Of a stretch of 37,870 nt of DNA, positions 30,570-37,870 are shown piece after piece (the first letter of the stretch is position 1; the number at the start of each line of letters is the position of its first letter). Source of the DNA: Selenomonas bovis DSM 23594 (GTDB taxonomy: Bacteria > Bacillota > Negativicutes > Selenomonadales > Selenomonadaceae); the NCBI RefSeq assembly GCF_000381005.1, contig NZ_KB908393.1, positions 1 through 37,870 on the forward strand, read 5' to 3'. Under the pieces are notes generated by a model, which was not told the origin of the DNA, did no database searches, and saw only the letters and a program-made list of their open reading frames with translations. The position numbers were made by a program, and so were the translations under genes.

Positions 30570-30890
30570 TCAATAATCACCGGCGATTTTCTGCGCGAGA
30601 TCGAGGATCTTATCCGCGTCGATTGTCGCATAGAGATCCTTCGGTATCACGGCCGACTTGACATTGGGATACTTCACCTGGAACTCCGGCAGGTTGGACG
30701 CCGCCTGTGGCGCGAGGAGCATGACATCGGCAAACGATGCCGCCTCCTGCACCTCATTGACCGGGTAGAAGCTCACTGAGCACGGATACCCGAGCCTCGC
30801 AGCTTCTGCCTCCATCCGCCTCACAAGCAGGTTCGTGGAGACGCCTGCCGAACAGAGCAAGACAATCCTTCGGACTTTTCCTTGGACCAT
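30570..30890 (-). CDS. Lone PTS lactose/cellobiose-family IIB protein
   Basis: 106 residues from MVQGKVRRIVLLCSAG, with GGGGG in front; the longer frame has no ribosome site. It matches the small soluble IIB domain of the lactose/cellobiose PTS family, with the phospho-accepting Cys at C13 (LLCSAGVSTNLLV) and the P-loop-like turn after it. No IIA or IIC gene is present. It sits between glpC and glpK in the same orientation, so the context points to a role in glycerol metabolism or its control rather than sugar transport. It could also simply be an orphan subunit using IIA/IIC encoded elsewhere. Confidence 0.88.
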   Translation of the reverse strand: MVQGKVRRIVLLCSAGVSTNLLVRRMEAEAARLGYPCSVSFYPVNEVQEAASFADVMLLAPQAASNLPEFQVKYPNVKSAVIPKDLYATIDADKILDLAQKIAGDY

Positions 30891-30935
30891 GCAATAACCC
30901 CCTTCGTCGAACATTGTTCTTTTCGTTGATAGGTT

Positions 30936-32162
30936 TTATTGGTAGGCTTTCGCCAGTATCTCGATGGGATGGCAGGGCTCTGTCTGCGTCCCATGTTTGA
31001 TCTGCATCCTGCAGGTCGGGCAATCGCAGATGACATCATCCGCATTGGCCGCCTTGATCCGCGAGAAGAGCTTCTCGCCGATCTTCATAGAGATCTCGTA
31101 TTTATCCTTCTTGAAACCATAGTTGCCGCTCATGCCGCAGCATCCAGCGTCTGCGAGCTCTACCTTCGCCCCCGGGAGGTGGCGGAAGATGGAGACGACC
31201 GGCGTGCCGATGCCCGCCGCTTTGAGGTGGCAGGGAACGTGGTAGATGAAGCGTTCATTCACAGGGGCGAGCTTCGTATTGAACTTGCCTTCGCCATCGA
31301 GCATCTCGAGGAACTCGAACGCGTCGTAGACATTCTCGCCTGCTTCCTTCATCGTCTCCTCGCCGAAGAGTTCCTCGTACTCCTTGCGGAGCATGAGCGA
31401 GCAGCTCGTGCAGCAGGCGACGACAGGGATACCCTGGCGCTTCCAGTAGAGGATGCGCTCGACATTGTTCTCTGCGTGCTCATGCGCCTCGTCGAGATAG
31501 CCTGTGACGACGAGCGGCGAGCCACAGCAGTTGAACGCCTCATCGAGGAGCACCTCGTAGCCGTTCGCATTCATGACCTTGACGAACGCCACGCCGATGT
31601 GGGGCTCGTTGTAGTTGATGGAGCAGCCGGGATAGAAGACAACCTTCTTATCAGAGGACGGCTGCTTGATCTTGCGGAACTCCTGTGCGAACGTGCTCGA
31701 CGCGTAGGCGGGCATGTCGCGCTCGCCGGCAATGCCCAAGGAGTCGAAGACACCGAGGCTCTTGCCGATCTTCATGCCGAGGTTCGCGAACGTCGTGCCG
31801 AGCGGCAGCGCGTTGACGAGCTTCGCCATTCTCTCCGCATGCGCGAGCATATCGTCGCGCTGCGGATGCGGATGTTTCCTGTAATATTCTCCCCGCTGCA
31901 GCATGTTGAGCGTGGAGACCGCAACACCTGACGGGCAGGCGCGATCGCAGCTCTTGCAGTTCGAGCAGAAGTCGAGCGAGAGCTCTGTGTCATCCTCGGC
32001 GAAGTGCATGCGTCCATGTGCCGGTGCGACAAGCTTCGGCCCGCGGTAGTCCTTGGCTGCCGCCATGACAGGGCAATTCGCCATGCACGAGGTACAGGAA
32101 AGGCAGTGGTCGCCGGTGTAGATGGCTCTCTCTTCTTCATCAATCATTCTCTTATCGCTCAT
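30936..32162 (-). CDS. glpC: Anaerobic glycerol-3-phosphate dehydrogenase subunit C
   Basis: 408 residues. Two [4Fe-4S] motifs (C20/C23/C26/C30 and C66/C69/C72/C76) are followed by two CCG domains (FNCCGSPLVV and ADAGCCGMSGNYG), the heterodisulfide-reductase-like fold. GlpC passes electrons from GlpAB to the quinone pool and binds the complex to the membrane. It follows glpB by 18 nt. Confidence 0.96.
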   Translation of the reverse strand: MSDKRMIDEEERAIYTGDHCLSCTSCMANCPVMAAAKDYRGPKLVAPAHGRMHFAEDDTELSLDFCSNCKSCDRACPSGVAVSTLNMLQRGEYYRKHPHPQRDDMLAHAERMAKLVNALPLGTTFANLGMKIGKSLGVFDSLGIAGERDMPAYASSTFAQEFRKIKQPSSDKKVVFYPGCSINYNEPHIGVAFVKVMNANGYEVLLDEAFNCCGSPLVVTGYLDEAHEHAENNVERILYWKRQGIPVVACCTSCSLMLRKEYEELFGEETMKEAGENVYDAFEFLEMLDGEGKFNTKLAPVNERFIYHVPCHLKAAGIGTPVVSIFRHLPGAKVELADAGCCGMSGNYGFKKDKYEISMKIGEKLFSRIKAANADDVICDCPTCRMQIKHGTQTEPCHPIEILAKAYQ

Positions 32163-32180
32163 TCTAACGGGCTCCCCTCT

Positions 32181-33443
32181 TTACATCATCGCGGCCTTGT
32201 ATGCCGACGCCAGAGCGACACCATTGCCGGAGTGCTCGAAGCAGAAGTCATAGCCGCCGAGATTGCGTCCCACGACATACACATTATCGAAGACGCGCTT
32301 TCCGTTTCCGTCCACCGGGCGAAGCGACTCGTCCGTGAGGATGCCGGTCTTGGCAAAGCCCTGGGGCCGATCGGAGAAAAGTTCCTTGTTCGACCAGTTC
32401 TCTTCGCCCTTGACGAAGTAGACCGGCAGATCGAAAATCACTTCTTTGGGCTGCTCGAAGTCGCGCATCGTGATGCCGCCGCTATAGAAGCCGCCCGTCG
32501 CAAGGATGAATTTCTTCGCATAATAGCGTTTCTCATTGGAAGCCGTCTGCGCGATGACCGCCGTTGCCACAGCACCATTCTTCTCCGCGCGCACAACCTT
32601 CGTGTTCTCGACGATATCGACGCCGAGCTCGCGCAGGCTGTCGATGAGGAGCGTCTGCAGACGCATGCCATTCACCGAGGGCGGCAGGCAGGTGGTCTCG
32701 ACGACATCCGTCCCAACGCGGCTGCTGATCGTCTGGTAGCAGGCATGACCTTTGGTACCGAGTACCTGCGGTACGACGAACAGCACGTCCGTCGTGTTGC
32801 CGGACTGCAGGGACTTCGCCTTGCTGAGCTGCTTGGAGAACGAACTCGTCCCCTCGTCCGTATCCATCCAGCGTGCGACATCCTGCGTCGTAATGTCGCG
32901 GCCGCCCGTGAGCCCCGTATTGACCTCGATGAGTTCGTACGATTTATCCTCACCGAGAGACTTCTTGAGGTTTTCCATCATGATATCCCCGTAGAAATCC
33001 TTGAGGCCCTTGATGCCGACAACGACGATCTTCTTCTTGCCAGGGAATACCTCGGAGCCGGAAAGGGAATGGGGCGCGAGGCAGGTCGGCTTCAACGTAC
33101 CGACAGCCGTCGGCACCATCATCTGGCGGTCCAGGGAACCATGATAAGGGATATGGTTCTTACGCGCGACACCCGTGAAGAAATCCACAGCCTCCTCGAG
33201 CGCCTTCGTACCGATTTTTTTGTAAGGATGCGATGCGGGCAGGTTCTCGATGGCCGCGAGCGGGTTCTCGACGGCCTTGTGGTGCTCATCGAAGCCGAGC
33301 ACATCGATTACGCCGCTGTTGAGTGTGAGCGTACCTTCACCGTAAGTCAGGAGCGTGACGGACTTGCCGCGCTTTGCGCTCGCGAGCGCTGCGACAAGAC
33401 CGGCGAAGCCGCCGCCGATAACGACTACATCTGAACGAATCAT
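32181..33443 (-). CDS. glpB: Anaerobic glycerol-3-phosphate dehydrogenase subunit B
   Basis: 420 residues. A flavoprotein with an N-terminal Rossmann motif (VVVIGGGFAGLVAALASAKRG) and a C-terminal FAD-contact region (VVGRNLGGYDFCFEHSGNGVALAS). It forms the catalytic dimer with GlpA. It overlaps glpA by 4 bp (ATGA). Confidence 0.95.
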   Translation of the reverse strand: MIRSDVVVIGGGFAGLVAALASAKRGKSVTLLTYGEGTLTLNSGVIDVLGFDEHHKAVENPLAAIENLPASHPYKKIGTKALEEAVDFFTGVARKNHIPYHGSLDRQMMVPTAVGTLKPTCLAPHSLSGSEVFPGKKKIVVVGIKGLKDFYGDIMMENLKKSLGEDKSYELIEVNTGLTGGRDITTQDVARWMDTDEGTSSFSKQLSKAKSLQSGNTTDVLFVVPQVLGTKGHACYQTISSRVGTDVVETTCLPPSVNGMRLQTLLIDSLRELGVDIVENTKVVRAEKNGAVATAVIAQTASNEKRYYAKKFILATGGFYSGGITMRDFEQPKEVIFDLPVYFVKGEENWSNKELFSDRPQGFAKTGILTDESLRPVDGNGKRVFDNVYVVGRNLGGYDFCFEHSGNGVALASAYKAAMM

Positions 33444-35053
33444 TGCGCATTTCCCCCATTCACATTGAATACCAGCTCATACAGCCCGCGCGTCATCTCG
33501 ACCTCGCGAATCGTACGGCCCATGAGCACTGGACGGATACCCTTCCAGCGTCCCTGGAGGAATTCCTTCATCTGCCCGAGCGAGTCCTTGCAGATTTCAT
33601 CGTGTCCGCACTTTGCGAATACGCTCGCGCTGCGGAGTGCGCAGAAGTTCGCCTGGCAAGTGCCCATGCCGAGGCGCGTCCTGCGGCGCACATCGTTGAT
33701 CTTGTAGCTTGAGAGTTCCTTCGCGATCTCCTCGACCTCTGCGCGCGTAACGTTCTCGCATTCGCAGACAATCTCGCGCTTTTCCGGCTCGCGTTTGAGC
33801 GTATCGACAACGCGTGCGAAGCGCTCGGGGCCGAGACGCGTCGCCGCGAGATTCGTGCCGTAGGATGGGAAGTACTTGCGTGCTGCTTCTTTGTCCTCCT
33901 CGGAGACCTGCGGTACAAGCGGCTCCTCCGCCGTGCGGCATTTCTCGTGGTTGCCGAGTTTCGCGCAGACCTGGTCGGACATACGCTCTGCCATCAGACG
34001 GTACGTCGTGAACTTGCCGCCCACGATCGTGAACATACCCTTGAGCCCATCCTGCTTCTCGTGGTCGACAACTGCAAACCCGCGCGAAGCACCGCGGCCG
34101 GAGGCACCCCCCGGCGGCATGTAGAGCGGGCGGCTGCCGGCGAAGCAACGCAGCAGACGGTAGTCACGCAGATGCTCGAACGTCTGCTCGCCGATGGAGA
34201 GGAGCTTTTCAACCTCCTCGCGGGACGTGCTCGTATCCTCGGCATCAGGGATGCTCATCGACGTCGTGCCGAGAATCGTAATGGAGCCATGCGGTACGAA
34301 GATATCGCCGTCAGAGGACTTATGCAGACGGTTTACGACATGGTTCGCGATGCGCTGGTTGAACGCAAGGAGCGTGCCCTTATCTGGCTGAACGCCGACC
34401 TCGAGGCCCGCCATCTCAGCGATTTTACCAGCCCAACCGCCACCGGCATTCACGAGGATATCGCAGCCGATTTCATACTCCTCACCGGAGAAGAAGTCAC
34501 GCACCTTGACGCCGTGAACCTCATCGCCATCACGAAGCACGCCGATGACCTCGGTGTACGTCTTGAGGCGGCCGCCGTAGCGTTTCGCACTGTCGACGTT
34601 CTGCCAGCTCATGCGGAAACCATCGATGGCGGCATCCGGTACGAGGTAAGCCGATACAACATGCTTCGAAAGGCGCGGCTCTAAACGGAAAGCTTCATCT
34701 AAAGAGATATGCTTTGCCTCGATACCGCTCGTCTTACAGCCTTCTACCCAGGCTTTCTCATAGTCAGGGTCATCGCTGTCGAGTCTCACGAACATGCCGC
34801 CTGACGCCTCAACGCAGCTCTTGCCAATCTTGCGGAGGATCGTGTTCTCCTCGATACACTCCTTGGCGGCCTCCTGATCCTTCACTGCATAGCGTCCGCC
34901 GCTGTGCAGCAGGCCATGATAACGCGAGCTGGCGCCATTGATGAGGTCGCGCTTCTCAACGAGCATGACATCCACACCGCGCATCGCGAGATCGCGCAGG
35001 ATACCTACGCCCGTAGCACCGCCGCCAATCACAACGACTGTTGCTTTTTCCAT
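33440..35053 (-). CDS. glpA: Anaerobic glycerol-3-phosphate dehydrogenase subunit A
   Basis: 537 residues from MEKATVVVIGGG; GGGGAG stands in front, while the longer frame lacks a site. It oxidises glycerol 3-phosphate to dihydroxyacetone phosphate with FAD (GGGATGVGILRDLAMRG, then SSRYHGLLHSGGRYA). The C-terminus is a BFD-like [2Fe-2S] domain with C430, C432, C466 and C471 (CxC-x33-CxxxxC). It is first in the glpABC-IIB-glpK-glpF array, behind a long structured leader. Confidence 0.97.
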   Translation of the reverse strand: MEKATVVVIGGGATGVGILRDLAMRGVDVMLVEKRDLINGASSRYHGLLHSGGRYAVKDQEAAKECIEENTILRKIGKSCVEASGGMFVRLDSDDPDYEKAWVEGCKTSGIEAKHISLDEAFRLEPRLSKHVVSAYLVPDAAIDGFRMSWQNVDSAKRYGGRLKTYTEVIGVLRDGDEVHGVKVRDFFSGEEYEIGCDILVNAGGGWAGKIAEMAGLEVGVQPDKGTLLAFNQRIANHVVNRLHKSSDGDIFVPHGSITILGTTSMSIPDAEDTSTSREEVEKLLSIGEQTFEHLRDYRLLRCFAGSRPLYMPPGGASGRGASRGFAVVDHEKQDGLKGMFTIVGGKFTTYRLMAERMSDQVCAKLGNHEKCRTAEEPLVPQVSEEDKEAARKYFPSYGTNLAATRLGPERFARVVDTLKREPEKREIVCECENVTRAEVEEIAKELSSYKINDVRRRTRLGMGTCQANFCALRSASVFAKCGHDEICKDSLGQMKEFLQGRWKGIRPVLMGRTIREVEMTRGLYELVFNVNGGNAQ

Positions 35054-35086
35054 CGTGAAACTCCCCTTTTCCCGTTCCGGTCTCTC

Positions 35087-35218
35087 CGGCACTGCCATAG
35101 CAGTGCCGCCTTGTGAATTCGCAGATAATTCACGAAAGAATTATCGAACAATGGCGATTTGCCATCGTTTCTGCTCATAAAAAACGTTCTTTCCTTGTTC
35201 CCTCGGCTTCGGAACGTT
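35087..35218 (-). promoter_or_regulatory. Multi-hairpin glpA leader with an attenuator-like stem
   Basis: In transcript order: AACGTTC/GAACGTT (35218-35183) followed by a run of T down to 35179; ATGGC/GCCAT (35165-35151); GATAATTC/GAATTATC with a 6-nt loop (35145-35124); and CGGCACTGC/GCAGTGCCG with a 4-nt loop (35108-35087). The first resembles a terminator right after the start point. Antitermination of the GlpP type known from Bacillus glp leaders is a possible mode, by analogy only. Confidence 0.5.
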
Positions 35219-35236
35219 ATTTCGTTTACACGTATT

Positions 35237-35265
35237 ATAATACACGAGATGTATCTCGTAGTCAA
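35237..35265 (-). promoter_or_regulatory. glpA promoter with operator in the spacer
   Basis: On the minus strand TTGACT (35265-35260), a 17-bp spacer, TATTAT (35242-35237). The spacer is almost filled by the inverted repeat ACGAGAT-GT-ATCTCGT (35244-35259). A second palindrome, GTATTATAATAC (35232-35243), covers the -10. A bound repressor would block polymerase completely. Confidence 0.7.
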
Positions 35266-35455
35266 TACGAAATTGCATTTTTTAATCATAGTTTTTCGTA
35301 TTCTCTTCCTTTTGTCAGAAAAATATTGTTATTCATTCTAAACGTCATATCGTATTGTGATACGAAAACAAATCATTCCAGCGTTTATTTCTGCTGTATT
35401 TTCTATATTTTCTATAGAAAATGCGAAAATTACATTTTTCAACCTTGATTTTCCA

Positions 35456-35484
35456 TTGAATTGTACGACATTCCCATGTATAAT
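35456..35484 (+). promoter_or_regulatory. Promoter of the XRE regulator
   Basis: TTGAAT (35456-35461), 17 bp, TATAAT (35479-35484). The 16-bp palindrome at 35407-35422 lies 33 bp upstream and may be an operator. Confidence 0.75.
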
Positions 35485-35566
35485 GAGGTGTAAGAATTTC
35501 ATATTGATTTCATCGACAACAAGACACGATATTTCATATCAGCGCACCAGCAAGGAGGGGGATTCG

Positions 35567-35896
35567 ATGACGCGCGAGGATTATATCAAGTCTCTCATCA
35601 AATCCCACGGCTATACGCTCAAGGCGTTCGCCCAGCAGATCTCCATGCCGTATACGACGCTCCTCTCAATCCTCAATGGCTCGATTGGCGGCGCGGCGAT
35701 GGACAACGTCCTCAAAATCTGCCACGCCCTGAACGTCCGCATCGAGGAACTCGATCAGATATCGAGCACCGGCCACCTTGACCGGCATCTCGCAGATGGC
35801 AGCGACGAGGCACAGGACGAGAGCCTCATGGAGCTCATACGCGACCTGCCGCCGGAGAAAAAAATCGCACTAAAAATCCTGCTCACGAACTTGTGA
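35567..35896 (+). CDS. Small XRE-family (Cro/CI) transcriptional regulator
   Basis: 109 residues. The start at 35567 follows AAGGAGGGGG; the in-frame extension upstream is promoter DNA. Residues 4-62 form the helix-turn-helix (GYTLKAFAQQISMPYTTLLSILNGSIGG, then VLKICHALNVRIEEL). The C-terminal 40 residues are acidic then amphipathic and may dimerise. It is divergent from the glp genes and could regulate them or itself through the palindromes between them; no direct evidence exists. The last codons and the stop lie inside the terminator hairpin. Confidence 0.9.
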   Translation: MTREDYIKSLIKSHGYTLKAFAQQISMPYTTLLSILNGSIGGAAMDNVLKICHALNVRIEELDQISSTGHLDRHLADGSDEAQDESLMELIRDLPPEKKIALKILLTNL

Positions 35897-35907
35897 GCAG
35901 GATTTTT
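35872..35907 (+). terminator. Terminator overlapping the XRE stop codon
   Basis: AAAAATCCTGCTCAC (35872-35886) and GTGAGCAGGATTTTT (35893-35907) form a perfect 15-bp stem with a 6-nt loop. A T run ends the right arm. The TGA stop (35894-35896) is in the right arm. Confidence 0.92.
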
Positions 35908-36192
35908 TCGTACTATAGGAATCACTGATTCATTCGGCACTCCGTCTTCACGCGTCTGCGTTGTCCTCCCGTCGCCCTACAATCCTCAGCACAAAACGCG
36001 ATGGAGCGTTTTGCCGCTACGCCTCCGGTTTATCTCCTAGGGAGATACAGCGCATCCGCGTAAATCCGGAGCACCTCATTTAATCAGCGCTTCCTATATT
36101 TTATTTACACGCCGCTGGCACCAGCATGCCGTCACGCATGCACACATATCCGGATGATGCAGCGCATCCATATCAAGCCTGAACGCCTCACC
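35908..36192. repeat. Non-coding stretch with several short inverted repeats
   Basis: CAAAACGC/GCGTTTTG (35992-36013), TATCTCC/GGAGATA (36031-36047) and GCATGC/GCATGC near 36126-36143. TCCGGTTTA before the second hairpin nearly complements TAAATCCGGA after it. No gene and no clear terminator for the amidase gene is seen on the minus strand. Confidence 0.5.
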
Positions 36193-37050
36193 TCAACCGC
36201 GCGGTTTCTTGAGATTCTCTCCGCGCTGCCAGCGCAGCTCATAGAGATCCGTCCGGCGCGCGCCGGCCATGACGGGGATCTGTGCACGCGTTCTCAGTGC
36301 TTCATCGAGGTCGAGCGTCACGAGGAGCGTCTCCGGCTGCGCGCCGAGCTCCGCGAGCACCGTGCCCCACGGCGAGATCGCGAGGGAATGACCATAGGCA
36401 ACGTAACGGCTGCGCGCATCGCGCGCCGCGGAGCAGCCGAGGAGGAAGATCTGCGCGTCGAGCGCCCGCGCGCGGAAGAGCAGCTGCCAATGCGCGGGGC
36501 CTGTCGTCATATTGAAGGAAGCCGGCACGAAGACCGCCTCCGCACCATACAGCGCCATGAGCTGCATGAGTTCCGGGAAACGGATGTCGAAACAGATGAC
36601 AACGCCGAAGCGGCCGAGCGGCGTATCGAACACCGTGAGATCAGCCCCAGGGGAGAACGTGTTGCTCTCGCGAAACCGCTGCCCGCCCGCAATGTCGATG
36701 TCGAAGAGATGCACCTTGCGATGGCGCGCGATCTGCCGCCCCGCCGCATCGAAAACGAAGCAGGTATTGTAGAGGCGTCCCTCCGCCGCCTCGGGGAATG
36801 AGCCGCCGATGAGCACGACGCGGCTCCCCGCAGCCATCTGCGCGAGCGCGGACCAGATGCGCCCGCCCCGCGCCTCACGCGCCGCAAGGAAGGCATGGCG
36901 CTCATACGGACAGACAAACATCTCCGGCAGGCAGACGACCTGCGCTCCCGCGTCAGCCGCGCGCCGCACGGCATCCGCCGCAGAGCGCAGGTTCTGCTCC
37001 TTGTCCTCCGTCACTCGCATCTGCACGAGAGCCGCCTTGACGCTACGCAT
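36193..37050 (-). CDS. Nitrilase-superfamily amidohydrolase, omega-amidase (NIT2) like
   Basis: 285 residues from MRSVKAALVQM; GGAGGAGGGG stands 5 nt upstream. The catalytic triad of carbon-nitrogen hydrolases is present: E43 (LPEMF), K112 (HRKVHLFD) and C153 (VICFDIRFPE). The motif set (GGSFPE, LYNT, FDIDI, FVPASFNMTTGPAHW) resembles omega-amidase, which hydrolyses alpha-ketoglutaramate and alpha-ketosuccinamate. Other amides or a repair role for deaminated glutathione remain possible. It follows the GNAT gene with a 152-nt gap and may be separate. Confidence 0.92.
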   Translation of the reverse strand: MRSVKAALVQMRVTEDKEQNLRSAADAVRRAADAGAQVVCLPEMFVCPYERHAFLAAREARGGRIWSALAQMAAGSRVVLIGGSFPEAAEGRLYNTCFVFDAAGRQIARHRKVHLFDIDIAGGQRFRESNTFSPGADLTVFDTPLGRFGVVICFDIRFPELMQLMALYGAEAVFVPASFNMTTGPAHWQLLFRARALDAQIFLLGCSAARDARSRYVAYGHSLAISPWGTVLAELGAQPETLLVTLDLDEALRTRAQIPVMAGARRTDLYELRWQRGENLKKPRG

Positions 37051-37202
37051 CGGAACCCCTCCTCCAAGAAAGCATGCGACAACGCTCATGTACCACCAGC
37101 ACCGTTCCCGTCAGGCAGGCAGGAGGTGCCGCCCCTCTCCCGGACAGATGAGCCATCCGCGCGTCCCGCCAGCAGATGCCGGAGTAACGCGCCGCCCAGC
37201 CG

Positions 37203-37745
37203 TCAGGCAAGCTCCAGCCCCTCCGCCTTGCGCGCCTGGTACTCGCGCGCGAGCATGCCGAGGATGACGAGATTCTCATAGCGCCCGTTCGTGACGATTG
37301 TCTCGCGGATGAGCCCCTCGCGCAGCATGCCCTCCGTCTCGTAGAGGTGCAGCGCGCGCGCGTTGTAATCCTTGCAGTCGAGCCACGCGCGATGGAGCCC
37401 GAGCACATCGAACGACCACGCCTTGAGGAGCTTCATCGCCTCATGCCCGTAGCCGCAGCCCTTTTTATCCACGACGACATGCGTCCACTCGATCTCCTTC
37501 GCCTCCGTCTTGAGGCCGTTGATGAGGAAATAGCCGACGCGCTCCCCCGTCGCGATCTCCTCGGCGAGCACGTCCATGGACTCCTCGACGTGCCCTTCGA
37601 GCACCTTCGTATGGAACAGTTTGTCAAACGGCACGATGTATTTCACATTCTCCGCGCGGTACTCCAGCTCCAGGATATAATCGAGATCCGTGAGATCCGC
37701 CCTGCGGAGGCGCAGGCGCGGGCCTTCATATAAAATATCGTTCAT
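37203..37745 (-). CDS. GNAT-family N-acetyltransferase (RimJ/RimL-like)
   Basis: 180 residues from MNDILYEGPRLRLRRAD, chosen because AAAGGAG stands 6 nt upstream. The order of motifs suits the RimJ/RimL acetyltransferase group: RLRRADLTDLDYILEL, the central VGYFLI strand, the acetyl-CoA loop DKKGCGYGHEAMKLL, and LHRAWLDCKDYNARALHLYETEGM. The acetyl acceptor is unknown; it may be a protein N-terminus, polyamine or antibiotic. No clear promoter is visible in the 125 nt before it. Confidence 0.9.
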   Translation of the reverse strand: MNDILYEGPRLRLRRADLTDLDYILELEYRAENVKYIVPFDKLFHTKVLEGHVEESMDVLAEEIATGERVGYFLINGLKTEAKEIEWTHVVVDKKGCGYGHEAMKLLKAWSFDVLGLHRAWLDCKDYNARALHLYETEGMLREGLIRETIVTNGRYENLVILGMLAREYQARKAEGLELA

Positions 37746-37870
37746 AGTCGCTCCTTTCTCATTGCCAAACACCTATAACTTTCGCCCCCGAACGCCCTGA
37801 CTCCTTCTTCCTCGCTTGCTATTTGTCACAAGAATGACGATTCCGTCCACGCTCCCACGCGGGAAGCGAC

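Larger units (their letters stand above)
35054..35566. promoter_or_regulatory. 513-bp AT-rich control region between glpA and the XRE gene
   Basis: No gene. Contents from left: four hairpins in the glpA leader (35087-35218), the glp promoter with nested palindromes (35232-35270), a TCGTAT half-site (35296-35301), a TCGTAT-TGTG-ATACGA palindrome (35350-35365), a 16-bp palindrome ATTTTCTATAGAAAAT (35407-35422), and the XRE promoter (35456-35484). It is much richer in AT than the flanking genes. Confidence 0.7.

Noticed and set aside
35029-35176. Possible leader peptide frame starting just after the attenuator T run
   Set aside because: It runs into the glpA start in another frame, has a poorly spaced ribosome site, and its composition is not protein-like.

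Overview
The window looks like chromosomal DNA of a high-GC, diderm, anaerobic Firmicute of the Negativicutes, most likely a Selenomonas/Mitsuokella-type organism. The main reasons are an outer-membrane porin with an N-terminal SLH domain (OmpM type, 5616-7139), the high GC with strong GC3 bias, an oxygen-independent (class III) ribonucleotide reductase activase, C5-pathway tetrapyrrole genes, and a two-halved CobT-like protein recalling the ArsA/ArsB pair of Negativicutes. The genus is inferred from protein features only. No rRNA, tRNA, CRISPR array, insertion sequence or prophage was seen.

Layout. 1-450: a structured segment, a possible 39-residue membrane peptide and a terminator. 450-1765 (-): a coupled pair, a membrane-anchored unknown and a DUF5662 protein. 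1960-5442 (-): a secreted GH13 amylase/pullulanase with three tandem pullulanase-type modules. 5616-7139 (-): the SLH porin. 7553-15307 (-): tetrapyrrole genes in the order sirC-hemA-hemC-cobA/hemD-hemB, then hemL behind its own promoter. hemB and hemL are separated by a divergent gene for a DUF134-NifX fusion protein (8969-9694, +). 15628-19721 (+): tex and a double-length CobT homologue, overlapping by ATGA. 19895-20281 (-): a secreted 3D-domain protein. 20510-21300 (+): a stand-alone glycyl-radical domain like the NrdD C-terminus, plus nrdG. 21416-26228 (-): a nucleoside salvage operon deoC-deoB-pdp-cdd-nupC. 26367-35053 (-): a glycerol/glycerol-3-phosphate cluster glpA-glpB-glpC, a lone PTS IIB, glpK, glpF and a second divergent glpK. 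35567-35896 (+): a small XRE regulator. 36193-37745 (-): an omega-amidase-like nitrilase and a GNAT acetyltransferase.

How the parts fit. HemA-HemL-HemB-HemC-HemD/CobA-SirC take glutamyl-tRNA to sirohydrochlorin or siroheme, the entry to cobamide synthesis, and the CobT-like protein would supply the activated lower ligand. The window holds no late protoheme genes. The deo operon imports (deoxy)nucleosides, deaminates cytidine, phosphorolyses pyrimidine nucleosides and cleaves deoxyribose phosphate. The glp cluster admits glycerol through GlpF, phosphorylates it with GlpK and oxidises it with the anaerobic GlpABC dehydrogenase.

Points most worth a second look: (1) paired TGACATATGTCA palindromes that place the -35 of each of two divergent promoters (hemL and DUF134-NifX) inside one operator copy; (2) a strong internal ribosome binding site and ATG exactly at the DUF134/NifX boundary; (3) the CobT-CobT fusion with only one catalytic Glu; (4) a GlpK paralogue with Asn at the catalytic Asp position; (5) a free-standing glycyl-radical domain beside nrdG, behind DnaA-like boxes; (6) a multi-hairpin leader and nested operator palindromes before glpA.
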